From an uncultured Candidatus Saccharibacteria bacterium (lineage in GTDB: Bacteria > Patescibacteriota > Saccharimonadia > Saccharimonadales > Saccharimonadaceae), in assembly GCA_946222005.1 (NCBI GenBank), contig CAMIHP010000002.1:103764-167763 (forward strand): 64,000 bases of DNA, given 5' to 3'. Shown here in pieces: positions 18,404 to 26,037 of the stretch. Each line of letters begins with the position of its first letter. Position 1 is the stretch's first letter. Position numbers and translations under genes: made by a program. The notes beneath the pieces were generated by a model. It did not search any database. It was not told the DNA's origin and saw nothing but the letters and a program-made list of their open reading frames with translations.

Positions 18404-18467
18404 AAGTGTGTAAGCTGCGAGCTATGTATCCCCGTCGTGCCAGCAAGGTGCTATAATATAGCTTAAT

Positions 18468-19427
18468 ATGTCGTTAATAACCGTCCAGCCTCTCCCTGGC
18501 TACAAAGAAGTCAAGCCCTTCGTCTACGCAGGATTCTTTCCAGTGTCTAATGAAGATTATAATGACCTCAAGGAGGCGATTGAGCGGCTGAGCCTAAGCG
18601 ATAGCGCCCTGCAGTTTGAGCCAGAGAATTCGCCGGTGTTGGGTTATGGCGTGCGGATTGGCTTCCTTGGCCTCTTGCATATGGATATCATTCGTGAGCG
18701 GCTTGAGCGCGAGTATAATTTAGACCTCATCGTTACCAACCCAAGTACCGACTACCAAGTGAGCTTGACCAATGGTGATGAGCTAGATATCAAGTCTGCC
18801 AGCGAATTGCCTGACCCAGCCCAGATCAAGGAGATTCGCGAGCCGTGGATTGATGGTGAGATCGTTGTGCCCCAAGATTACATCGGCGCAGTAATCCAGC
18901 TCATCGTTAGCAAGCGCGGTCGGCAAAAGAACCTCAGTTACATCGACGAGCGTGCCCTCATCTCCTTTGCGGCACCACTGGCCAATCTCCTGACGGATTT
19001 TTATGACCAACTCAAGTCGGTCACCAGCGGCTATGGCTCGTTTAATTATGAACTGCGAGGCTACCAAGCAGAGGATTTGGTGCGCGTGGATTTCTACGTG
19101 GCGGGCGAGATGGTCGATGCGCTCAGCGTCATGTGTCACCGCTCGGAGTCGCAGCGGCTGGGGCGTGAGGTGGTGAAGAAGCTCAAGGATGTCGTGCCGC
19201 GCCAGAGCTTTGAGGTGGCACTGCAGGCGGCGATCGGTGGAAAGTTTATTGCCCGCGAAAATATTGGTGCCTACCGCAAAGATGTGACGGGCTATCTCTA
19301 CGGTGGTGATGTGAGCCGCAAAAAGAAACTCCTTGCCAAGCAAGCTCGTGGCAAGAAGCGTATGAAACGCTTTGGCAAGGTCGATATTCCCAGCGAAGCC
19401 TTTACGGTGATGCTCAAGCGAGATTAA
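18468..19427 (+). CDS. lepA: Elongation factor 4 (LepA), C-terminal half: domains III, V and CTD
   Basis: This frame begins MSLITVQPLPGYKEVKP and continues through the LepA-specific regions GFLGLLHMDIIRERLEREYN (about residues 67-86), the LREP-type segment (IREPWIDGEI) and SFEVALQAAIGGKFIARENI. It ends with the C-terminal domain KKMLLA-like basic stretch and KRMKRFGKVDIPSEAFTVML. Nothing of the GTPase is present. It has its own promoter-like TATAAT (18452-18457) ten bases before the ATG, so the half can be made separately. Joined to 9622-10599 it would be a complete EF4. Whether the halves associate into a working factor is unknown. Confidence 0.93.
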   Translation: MSLITVQPLPGYKEVKPFVYAGFFPVSNEDYNDLKEAIERLSLSDSALQFEPENSPVLGYGVRIGFLGLLHMDIIRERLEREYNLDLIVTNPSTDYQVSLTNGDELDIKSASELPDPAQIKEIREPWIDGEIVVPQDYIGAVIQLIVSKRGRQKNLSYIDERALISFAAPLANLLTDFYDQLKSVTSGYGSFNYELRGYQAEDLVRVDFYVAGEMVDALSVMCHRSESQRLGREVVKKLKDVVPRQSFEVALQAAIGGKFIARENIGAYRKDVTGYLYGGDVSRKKKLLAKQARGKKRMKRFGKVDIPSEAFTVMLKRD

Positions 19428-19511
19428 CAACTAACAGGAGTGGTGTTGTGGTGTTACGAGTGCAGATTCGTTATGATCGATTGGTGGCCGATATAGACAG
19501 AGCACTCGTGT

Positions 19512-19949
19512 ATGACAATGTGCCACCTGCAGAGAGAGAGCGATTATCGGTATTGGCGAGCAGTGAGCTTAGCGCGGCTTGCGCTAGAACTGAGCAATGG
19601 CAACGATACGCTTACTCTTGATGGCGTGCCAGTGCATTTTACTCGTCACTATGCGGACGCACGACGCACGGCACAGTCAATTGCCCGTGGCCGGTGGACA
19701 TACCAAACGCGCGGTAGAGAAGAGGAGATTGCAGCAATGATTCATCATGAGTTTCGACCTGAGCAGCAGCTCCAACCAGCATTGATTATTGCGCACAGGC
19801 AATATCACGCTGTAACGAAACCAGATCATATGGGGATGCCTGATTGTGTGCGTATCGGAGGACATATGACAGATATCGATCAGTACTCCCAAGAGTTTCT
19901 GGAAGACTACTTTCAGATAGATTTAAACAATATCAAGAATAATAGCTAG
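19512..19949 (+). CDS. Hypothetical protein, possibly frameshifted at its start
   Basis: The 145-residue frame (start uncertain) is hydrophilic and matches no family I know. It is His-rich in the centre and ends acidic. No Shine-Dalgarno precedes 19512. However, a GGAG seven bases before a GTG at 19448 opens another frame (VVLRVQIRYDRLVADIDRAL) that overlaps this one until 19621. A GA dinucleotide repeat at 19530-19538 lies where a small indel would fuse the 19448 start to this frame. The real gene may therefore start at 19448 and be frameshifted here. Confidence 0.45.
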   Translation: MTMCHLQRESDYRYWRAVSLARLALELSNGNDTLTLDGVPVHFTRHYADARRTAQSIARGRWTYQTRGREEEIAAMIHHEFRPEQQLQPALIIAHRQYHAVTKPDHMGMPDCVRIGGHMTDIDQYSQEFLEDYFQIDLNNIKNNS

Positions 19950-20005
19950 CTTCTTACGCCACGGGTGAGAAACCACTCTCTACGATGTGCTATCATAAAT
20001 ATGAT

Positions 20006-20737
20006 ATGACTATGACGAATCTTCAATCACTTATCGAACAGTATCAGCCAACCGAGGCAGTGCGCCAGCTTGTATGCGACACAAGGATTGTGCTGCTCGT
20101 TGGCATTTCTGGGGCTGGCAAGGATACGACTAAGCAGCGGTTGCTCGCGAGCACCGAGTTTGCCGATATCGTCTCGTACACCACCCGTCAGCCTCGCCAA
20201 AACAAAGGTGTATGGGAGCAAAAGGGAGTCGACTATCATTATATCGATGAAGCAACTGCCGCAGAACTGTTGCAAAGCCGTGCTTTTGTAGAGGCGAAGT
20301 TTGTCCATGGGACGCTCTATGGTACAGGGGTCAGGCAGATTCAGGATATTCGCGATGCGGGTAAGATTGCTGTGACAGATATTGATGTGCAGGGTGTTGA
20401 TGAGTATAAGAAGCTTTCTCCAGGTGTGGTCGCGATATTTCTCTTGCCGCCGAACTTTCAAGAGTGGCAGCGACGCCTCAGTGTGCGCTATACCTCGCAG
20501 GCGGAGTTTGATCGTGAGTGGCCCAAGCGCTATACCAGTGCAATTCGCGAGATCACCCACGCACTCGAAGTCCCATACTACCACTTCGTCATCAACGATG
20601 ATATCGACGAGACGGCGCGCATTGTGCGGGCGATTGCCTCCAAGCCGGATGTGTATAATCGCAAGGACGACGAAGCTCGCTTGGCGGCGCGAGACTTGCT
20701 CGATAGCCTCTTGCGCGAGCACCCGGAGCATGTATGA
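20006..20737 (+). CDS. gmk: Guanylate kinase
   Basis: Guanylate kinase phosphorylates GMP to GDP with ATP. The P-loop GISGAGKDT is at about residues 29-37, and the GMP-binding segment SYTTRQPR is near 61-68. The YHYIDEATAAELL region, DIDVQGV (about 124-130) and the lid Arg-rich helix follow in the usual order. The P-loop reads GAGKD instead of the usual GAGKS. At 243 residues it has an N-terminal extension of about 20 residues and a short C-terminal tail. TATCAT lies nine bases before the ATG. Its stop overlaps the start of the next gene (ATGA). Confidence 0.9.
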   Translation: MTMTNLQSLIEQYQPTEAVRQLVCDTRIVLLVGISGAGKDTTKQRLLASTEFADIVSYTTRQPRQNKGVWEQKGVDYHYIDEATAAELLQSRAFVEAKFVHGTLYGTGVRQIQDIRDAGKIAVTDIDVQGVDEYKKLSPGVVAIFLLPPNFQEWQRRLSVRYTSQAEFDREWPKRYTSAIREITHALEVPYYHFVINDDIDETARIVRAIASKPDVYNRKDDEARLAARDLLDSLLREHPEHV

Positions 20738-22164
20738 GTAAGCAAGCCACGCATGCTGCCGCTGAGCCAGGTGATGTAGAACATAAGCAGCGCTCATCTC
20801 TGGCGCTGCGTCGACCAGTGTGGTCGCCCACGGCGTTGGTCGATCAAGGGTTCTTTATTTTTGCGGGGGCGGCGTCATTTTGGTTTGTTTGGCTAGTGTG
20901 GCGCGAGGGCTGGCACACTGGTGGCTGGTGGCTGGTGGGTTTTTTTGCTGTGGTGTGGGTGATCACGGCATATTTCGCATTGCCGCGCTTGCACCGTATC
21001 TTAAGCAGTATTTATGTGCCCAATTATTTCATTGGCCGAACACGCACCACAGATGGCCTCCTCGGAGATCCGGTTAATCTCGCCTTTCGTGGTAGCGAGG
21101 CCCAGCTACACCGTGCCATGACGGCCGCTGGCTGGGCGCTGGCTGATGACGTGACGGTGCGCTCGTCGTGGCGGATTATCCTTGCCACATTGACTCGCCG
21201 CAGCTATCCTAATGCACCAGTCTCACCCCTAGTGCTGTTTGGCCGGCAGCAGGACTTTGCCTACCAGCAGGAGATTGATGGCAACCCGGGCAAGCGTCAC
21301 CACGTGCGCTTTTGGCGCTGCCCCCAGGGGTGGTTGTTGCCCGGTGGGCATCAGGTGGACTGGCTCGCGGCTGGTACGTACGACAAGAGTGTGGGGCTAT
21401 CAATCTTTACGTTGCAAGTGACGCACAAGATCGACGAAAATACTGACATTGAGCGCGACTACGTCGTCAAGACAGTCACGCGTGCGCTTCGTTCGATTGA
21501 GCTAACGGTGCTGGAGGATTTCTCGACGGGCTACCACTCACGCAACGGGGGTGGGGATAATATTATTACCGATGGCGACCTGCCCGTTATTGAGCTTGGC
21601 CGCGTCCGTGCCAAGGCAAGCGAAGACGAGGACGTGCCCTCCGATCTAATCCTCGACGCAACGGCGCACGAGACTATGCCCGATGAGCACGCTACCCTCA
21701 TGTCGCAATTTTTGAGCCGCCGCCCACCACAGATCGCCCTTGGGATTATTATGATTGGCCTGGCGATTGCTGTGGCCACGATGAGTACCTTCTTCGAGAT
21801 TCTCAACTTTAGCCACTTGCGCATGGAGGTGGTGCGGATCTTTCATGAGAGTGGCTTGCCGCTGCAGAGCATCGAGAGTACCACGCATATCGTGGCGACT
21901 ATCTCGGCCATTGTGTCCACGACGTGGATTGGCATCGTGATTTTTCTTGCGGGGCTGACCTTCCGTGGCAGCGACCGCTCGCGGATTTTGCTGATGAGCA
22001 TCGCCAGCCTCGCAGCGGTAATTAGTTCATTTGGGCTGACCATTGGCAGAGTCACATGGTCGGCCGCTGGCACACTGCTCTTCATTGGTGTCAACATCGT
22101 CATCGTGCTCATGTTCTCCACCGACGCTGCCCGGCGCTTCACGCGGGCACGCAGCGGGAAGTAA
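20734..22164 (+). CDS. Membrane protein with LssY C-terminal-like domain
   Basis: The 476-residue protein has two N-terminal membrane segments (about residues 36-58 and 63-85). A long soluble domain follows (about 105-290), and then four C-terminal helices (about 330-465). The soluble domain matches the LssY_C domain pattern: GDPVNLAFRGSEAQL, AMTAAGWALADDVTVRSS, YPNAPVSPLVLFGRQQD, RHHVRFWR and VGLSIFTLQVTHKIDENTDI. The biochemical role of this domain is not established; family members are often linked to secretion or phosphatase proteins. It overlaps gmk by four bases and is co-transcribed with it. Confidence 0.8.
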   Translation: MSKQATHAAAEPGDVEHKQRSSLALRRPVWSPTALVDQGFFIFAGAASFWFVWLVWREGWHTGGWWLVGFFAVVWVITAYFALPRLHRILSSIYVPNYFIGRTRTTDGLLGDPVNLAFRGSEAQLHRAMTAAGWALADDVTVRSSWRIILATLTRRSYPNAPVSPLVLFGRQQDFAYQQEIDGNPGKRHHVRFWRCPQGWLLPGGHQVDWLAAGTYDKSVGLSIFTLQVTHKIDENTDIERDYVVKTVTRALRSIELTVLEDFSTGYHSRNGGGDNIITDGDLPVIELGRVRAKASEDEDVPSDLILDATAHETMPDEHATLMSQFLSRRPPQIALGIIMIGLAIAVATMSTFFEILNFSHLRMEVVRIFHESGLPLQSIESTTHIVATISAIVSTTWIGIVIFLAGLTFRGSDRSRILLMSIASLAAVISSFGLTIGRVTWSAAGTLLFIGVNIVIVLMFSTDAARRFTRARSGK

Positions 22165-22520
22165 TGGCGTAGATTTGTAAATGAATTTGATGTTAGTGTG
22201 CTATCGTTTGTGTAGCTGAGGGGTAGTGTAATTGTTAGAAGAAGCTCGCATAGAGATAGCAAAGGCATTGTATTCTGGCTCAGATTGCAAGATTGTGTGA
22301 TGCGAGAATTGACGCGTTGCCAGCGAAGCGAGAGGGAGGGGTGTGAGCTTGGATTTGCACAGTTGAACCTCAAAAATTCACCCTCTCTGCTAGGCTATCC
22401 TCTCCACTTGTTCATTTGGGTGTAGTAAAAAAGGCGGTAGTTATCAGCCTTAGTGCTATAATCTGAATATTCGCAAATAATGTTCATCCTTACTAATGTT
22501 TCTGATGAGAGGTGATGGCG
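22165..22520. other. Intergenic region upstream of the CxxC protein pair
   Basis: No gene is seen in about 350 bases. A TATAAT box at 22458 or nearby is a likely promoter for the following genes. The stretch holds a purine-rich GCGAAGCGAGAGGGAGGGG segment resembling one near 655-700. The 12-mer ATTTGCACAGTT is found here and again near 63490, in another gene-poor stretch. This may reflect a dispersed intergenic repeat. Confidence 0.35.
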
Positions 22521-22558
22521 ATGAAGGGTGTGAGAGCTACTAAGGCCTTAGCACCCAA

Positions 22559-23119
22559 GTGACACCCAGATTGACAAAAGAGCAAAAAATCGTTACACTA
22601 CCTGATATTGTGACAGAGCAGATTGGTGATTTTGACAGTATTGTCAAGGGTCTTAGTACTAGCCCTGATTTTAATAGCTATATTCCTGAACAATGTCGAA
22701 AGTGCCCACAGCTAGCAGGGATAATAGAGGCGCTCAAAATGGCATGGGAGCAGAAGAAAGCGCTGGAGCGTACAGCGCTGGAGACGGCAGATAATATTAC
22801 AACATGGCTGCGAGCGCAAGGCATGTCTGAGGAGGAAATAGAGCAGATCCTAGAGGACCCAAAGCGGTTAGAAGAGGCACGAGCTCAGTATGGGAAGATC
22901 GTGGAGGTGAATCTTGCTATAGGGAGTGCCGCATTCAATCAGCTGCTGCCAGGCATAAAAAAGCAAACAGCAGGCTGCCCTGGAATCATAAAATGTATAA
23001 GTTTAGATAGAAAAACGGTTGTAGAGGTATGTGGCTCACCCGCTGCGCCTAATGGAGAGAGTAGCGAAGCAGCGACAGTCCGTCGTACTGGTGGAGATGA
23101 GCAGGACTCATCCGAATGA
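22559..23119 (+). CDS. Hypothetical CxxC-motif protein, member A of a tandem pair
   Basis: The 186-residue protein contains SYIPEQCRKCPQ (about residues 40-51), a CxxC pair in an unusual setting. A long helix follows, and a second Cys pair TAGCPGIIKC lies near 141-150. The C-terminal 30 residues are acidic and disordered. The same YIPxQCxxCP motif with similar flanks (IVxGL about 15 residues before it) occurs in the next gene, so the two are paralogues. It starts with GTG. A 13-codon frame (22521-22562, MKGVRATKALAPK) ends across this GTG (GTGA), suggesting coupled translation from a leader peptide. Metal binding is likely; the function is unknown. Confidence 0.65.
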   Translation: MTPRLTKEQKIVTLPDIVTEQIGDFDSIVKGLSTSPDFNSYIPEQCRKCPQLAGIIEALKMAWEQKKALERTALETADNITTWLRAQGMSEEEIEQILEDPKRLEEARAQYGKIVEVNLAIGSAAFNQLLPGIKKQTAGCPGIIKCISLDRKTVVEVCGSPAAPNGESSEAATVRRTGGDEQDSSE

Positions 23120-23187
23120 GACACCTCCGACTAATAGCAGCCTATTTTGCCAATAAATAACTACAGAGGGGAATATACAAAACACTG

Positions 23188-23496
23188 ATGGCATCAGATA
23201 AAGAACGAGAATTTTATGGCATTGTGGAGGGGCTTGATGAGCCAGATATATCTGCGGCTTCTTATATCCCCAAGCAGTGCTATGGCTGCCCGCGAGCAGC
23301 CGAGCTGCGCCGCAGGATAGCGATGACTGCCTGGACATATAGTGAGCTCTGGAAAAATTGCTTTGACATTGCAGATGGTGACCCCGAGCTAGGCAAGGCT
23401 ATCGTGCACGCTATGGATCGGCTCAAGCGGGAGAATCAGCAGGCAAGAGATAAACTGAGCCAGCTAATCACTCAGTGTAAGGAGTGCCACTCTTGA
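23188..23496 (+). CDS. Hypothetical CxxC-motif protein, member B of a tandem pair
   Basis: A 102-residue shorter relative of the preceding protein. SYIPKQCYGCPR lies at about residues 27-38, preceded by YGIVEGLDEPD and followed by a charged helix with the same Trp and Ala-Asp spacing (AW...IADG). It ends ITQCKECHS, giving a second CxxC. With four cysteines in two pairs it may bind one zinc or an iron-sulfur group. The long acidic tail of member A is absent. An AAGGAG inside its last codons could serve the small frame that overlaps its stop. Confidence 0.6.
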   Translation: MASDKEREFYGIVEGLDEPDISAASYIPKQCYGCPRAAELRRRIAMTAWTYSELWKNCFDIADGDPELGKAIVHAMDRLKRENQQARDKLSQLITQCKECHS

Positions 23497-23639
23497 TAGG
23501 TAAAATAGTGAAAAGAAATAGCAGAGTGCCAGAGGTAGCAGCTACTGCATGTAAGTTGCCATCACCCTCACACCGCGAAATGATCGAGAGTGCAATGGTT
23601 AGGCGGCGTGATCTCGACGACCAAGGAACAGAAGGATAG
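23493..23639 (+). CDS. Possible 48-aa protein translationally coupled to the CxxC gene
   Basis: A TTG at 23493 overlaps the preceding stop (TTGA). It lies eight bases after AAGGAG, a good Shine-Dalgarno located within the upstream gene. The peptide is basic (IGKIVKRNSRVPEVAATACK then a SAMVRRRDLDDQG end) and has one Cys. No family is recognised. The coupling geometry is the main support. Confidence 0.4.
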   Translation: MIGKIVKRNSRVPEVAATACKLPSPSHREMIESAMVRRRDLDDQGTEG

Positions 23640-23710
23640 ATCGCTGTGACACGTCTCGCTAGCAGACGAGGCTTAGCAGCAAGGAATAGGCTACATCTTT
23701 CACTAGCTCA

Positions 23711-23737
23711 TTAGCACTCTATTGACGAGAGTGCCAA
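23711..23737 (+). promoter_or_regulatory. CIRCE element and promoter of hrcA
   Basis: TTAGCACTC-N9-GAGTGCCAA is a CIRCE inverted repeat, the binding site of HrcA. The -35 box TTGACG (23722-23727) lies inside the spacer, and TATAAT (23746-23751) lies six bases before the hrcA ATG. HrcA binding would therefore block RNA polymerase. This supports autoregulation. Confidence 0.93.
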
Positions 23738-23757
23738 CCCTACGCTATAATGCGACT

Positions 23758-24468
23758 ATGACCGAACGGCAACAAGCGATTCTTTCTGCCATCATCGAGC
23801 AATACGCCGAGATCGCTGCCCCTGTGGGGAGTGTGACGCTAGCGAAGCTGTTTGGTGTGTCTAGTGCAACCATCCGCAGCGAGATGGCCAAGCTCGAGGA
23901 GATGGGCTTTGTCAAGGCACCGCACACCAGTGCTGGGCGTATCCCCACCAGCAAGGGCTACCGCTTCTATGTTAATGGCATCACCAACGCCCAGATGAGT
24001 GAGCTCCCCAGCGGAATTGACCGCAGCACCAAGGCTATCGAAGCGCATGTCAACTCACATCTCGATGCGGCTGATCGAGCCATTCGCAGTGCGGTGGATA
24101 GCCTCGTTGAGCTCACGGGCAACCTAGGCTTTGCTACCATCGGCAGTGAGCTCTATATGAATGGTATTAGCCGGCTCTTTAGCCAGCCAGAATTTCTCGA
24201 GGGCAAGCACGTCCAATCGGTCGCACATTTGATTGACAATATCGAGCCGTGGCTGCGTGAAGCTCGGCCCAACGAGCCGCTCAATGTCTTCATCGGCAGT
24301 GAGAACCCTATCGGCAAGAGCAGCGATGCGACGCTCATTATTAGCAAATTTCGCTCACCCTATAGCGACCGCAGCTACATTGGTGTGATAGGCCCGATGC
24401 GCCAGCACTATCGCCGTACCATCGAACTGGTCAAGCGCACCGGGGTAATGTTGGAGGAGATATTATAA
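23758..24468 (+). CDS. hrcA: Heat-inducible transcription repressor HrcA, short form
   Basis: HrcA represses chaperone genes by binding CIRCE and is released upon protein stress. The winged helix-turn-helix is at the N-terminus: RQQAILSAIIEQYAEIAAPV, then SSATIRSEMAKLEEMGFVKAPHTSAGRIPT (about residues 33-62). The C-terminal GAF-like effector domain is shorter than usual. The protein is 236 residues against about 340 in most bacteria, but ends with the typical YIGVIGPMRQHYRRTI. I place the start at ATG 23758, six bases after TATAAT, not at the upstream in-frame GTG; the mRNA would be leaderless. Confidence 0.93.
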   Translation: MTERQQAILSAIIEQYAEIAAPVGSVTLAKLFGVSSATIRSEMAKLEEMGFVKAPHTSAGRIPTSKGYRFYVNGITNAQMSELPSGIDRSTKAIEAHVNSHLDAADRAIRSAVDSLVELTGNLGFATIGSELYMNGISRLFSQPEFLEGKHVQSVAHLIDNIEPWLREARPNEPLNVFIGSENPIGKSSDATLIISKFRSPYSDRSYIGVIGPMRQHYRRTIELVKRTGVMLEEIL

Positions 24469-24582
24469 TGACACGACCACTGTTATTTGTGCCGCAGCCG
24501 TGCTATACTATGAAGGATAATGACGACTGAGCAGCCTGCTCAGTACCACAGGCAACACCACTAGGCAGGAGGAATGATATCG

Positions 24583-25059
24583 ATGACAAAACACAAGAAA
24601 GCGCCAAATATAGCCGAGCTCGAGCAGCAGATTGGTGAGCTGACGCAGGATTTGCAGCGCACCAGAGCAGACTTTGAGAATTATCGCAAGCGCGTTGATG
24701 CAGAGAAGGCCCAGGCTAAGGCAGCGGGCACTCAGCAAGCAATTCGCAAGCTCCTACCCGTGATTGATACGATCGAGCGCGCCACCGCCAACGTCCCTAA
24801 GAAGCTCCAGAATGACACCTGGGCGAGTGGGGTGGTGGCAATGTCGAAGAAGCTCGATGGCTTGATGGCAGAGTTCAAGCTTGAGCCGATCGTGATTGAG
24901 CTTGGCACGACCGAGTTTGATCCAGACCTCCACGAGGCCGTCTCGATGGACGACGAGGGTGGTGACAAAGAAATTATTAGCGAAGAGCTGCAGCGCGGCT
25001 ATAAGCTCGACGGCCATGTCCTGCGCCATGCTATGGTGCGGGTCAGCCGGCAGCCGTAG
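24583..25059 (+). CDS. grpE: Nucleotide exchange factor GrpE
   Basis: GrpE promotes ADP release from DnaK. The 158-residue protein has the long N-terminal coiled coil (about residues 8-55, ending RADFENYRKRVDAEK) and the C-terminal beta domain with EFDPDLHEAVS and HVLRHAMVRVS. AGGAGG is ten bases before the ATG at 24583; the ATG at 24574 overlaps the SD and is unlikely. It has its own -10 (TATACT near 24505) and no CIRCE of its own that I can see, though hrcA read-through could place it under HrcA control. Confidence 0.95.
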   Translation: MTKHKKAPNIAELEQQIGELTQDLQRTRADFENYRKRVDAEKAQAKAAGTQQAIRKLLPVIDTIERATANVPKKLQNDTWASGVVAMSKKLDGLMAEFKLEPIVIELGTTEFDPDLHEAVSMDDEGGDKEIISEELQRGYKLDGHVLRHAMVRVSRQP

Positions 25060-25061
25060 GA

Positions 25062-25871
25062 GTGAGTGTGGTGAGGCGTTGGCTGCTTGCAGGAACACTC
25101 ATCATATTAGCAACACTTGGTGTTGGCAGTGCTCATGCTCATGCAACGCCACTGGCTAACCAAGCCGACATTACAGTAGTTAAGCGAGCGAGCACAGCCT
25201 ATCAAGCCTTCACGCGTGAGCTCTATGCCTCCCAACCTAAGAAGGATTCCATCGACGAACGGGCCAAACAGGCCGCGGCAGCCTTTGCGGCAGTGGCGAA
25301 GCACTCTTTTTCTCCGCAACTTGGCGATGAATACAGCCGTCATGCGGCAGCAGTGAAGGAAAAATCCTCGGCCGTCAAGACACTTCTTGAGCGTGCTCCA
25401 CAGGCCTTTGCCAGCAAAGATACGCAGGCAGCAGCAGTCTATTTGACAGATGTAGAAACAGCAGTGAGTCAGTACGACTCAGCTGTTGGCGTGCTCAATA
25501 CAACAGTAGACGATGCCAACCAAGCAACGAATCGCCTCTACTTGCTTATGGTGATTGGTGCTGGGCTGGTGGCGGCACTTGCTGCAGTGTGGGCGCGGCG
25601 CCAGCATACCCGGACATTTGCTAGTAAGCGTGTAGTGCGGGCACGCTGGGCGGTGGTTGCAGCAGCGGCAGCACCACTGGTGGGAGCAGTTGCGCTCTAT
25701 GCGATATTTGTCCAAGGGAGTGACACACGGGTTGTGCGCGGCGTGGGCTACGTGGTGCTGACCGGTGGTGTAGCGGTTCTTATCTATGCAGTGATGGCGT
25801 ATTGGCGTCTCCGGCGAGCTGAGACACTAGCGGCAGCAATTGCTGCGGGTGATGAGATCTATCAGTGGTGA
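25062..25871 (+). CDS. Hypothetical membrane protein between grpE and dnaK
   Basis: A 269-residue protein with an N-terminal signal peptide or anchor (RRWLLAGTLIILATLGVGSAHA), an Ala-rich helical extracytoplasmic domain (about residues 30-155), and three C-terminal membrane helices (about 160-180, 195-220, 225-248). The start is GTG, two bases after the grpE stop. No family is recognised. In many bacteria this place in the cluster holds nothing or dnaJ. DnaJ is not found in this window. Confidence 0.75.
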   Translation: MSVVRRWLLAGTLIILATLGVGSAHAHATPLANQADITVVKRASTAYQAFTRELYASQPKKDSIDERAKQAAAAFAAVAKHSFSPQLGDEYSRHAAAVKEKSSAVKTLLERAPQAFASKDTQAAAVYLTDVETAVSQYDSAVGVLNTTVDDANQATNRLYLLMVIGAGLVAALAAVWARRQHTRTFASKRVVRARWAVVAAAAAPLVGAVALYAIFVQGSDTRVVRGVGYVVLTGGVAVLIYAVMAYWRLRRAETLAAAIAAGDEIYQW

Positions 25872-25881
25872 GTAAAATCTA

Positions 25882-25908
25882 TTAGCACTCTTGACAGCCG
25901 AGTGCTAG
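25882..25908 (+). promoter_or_regulatory. First CIRCE element upstream of dnaK
   Basis: TTAGCACTC-N9-GAGTGCTAG, with the -35 box TTGACA (25891-25896) inside the 9-nt spacer and TATACT (25914-25919) 17 nt further on. HrcA binding here would cover the promoter core. Confidence 0.93.
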
Positions 25909-25926
25909 CTCGCTATACTAAACCTA

Positions 25927-25953
25927 TTGGCACTCGCATCCAAAGAGTGCTAG
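25927..25953 (+). promoter_or_regulatory. Second CIRCE element upstream of dnaK
   Basis: TTGGCACTC-N9-GAGTGCTAG lies just downstream of the -10 box, in the 5' part of the dnaK transcript. Two sites in tandem should give tighter repression of dnaK than of hrcA, which has one. Confidence 0.9.
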
Positions 25954-26037
25954 AATAAACAAGATGTTAATAACCGAAACAATAAACTAACAACGTTGCG
26001 TCGTTGCCGGCAGGGCAGGCGCACTAGGAGGAAACAT

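Larger units (their letters stand above)
10600..18467. mobile_element. 7.9-kb gene cassette inserted inside lepA
   Basis: The segment lies between the two halves of lepA and holds ten plus-strand genes unrelated to translation. The first three genes are strikingly AT-rich, with many AAT, ATA and AGA codons, compared with ftsH, murJ or lepA. The NUDIX and GrpB genes are closer to the host style, so the cargo looks built in steps. No transposase or integrase is visible. A weak direct-repeat candidate spans the ends: ATATGACGAAA at the N-half end (10583-10593) and ATATGTCGTTA at the C-half start (18466-18476). Whether it is mobile, or an old insertion now fixed, cannot be told from this window. 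Confidence 0.7.
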
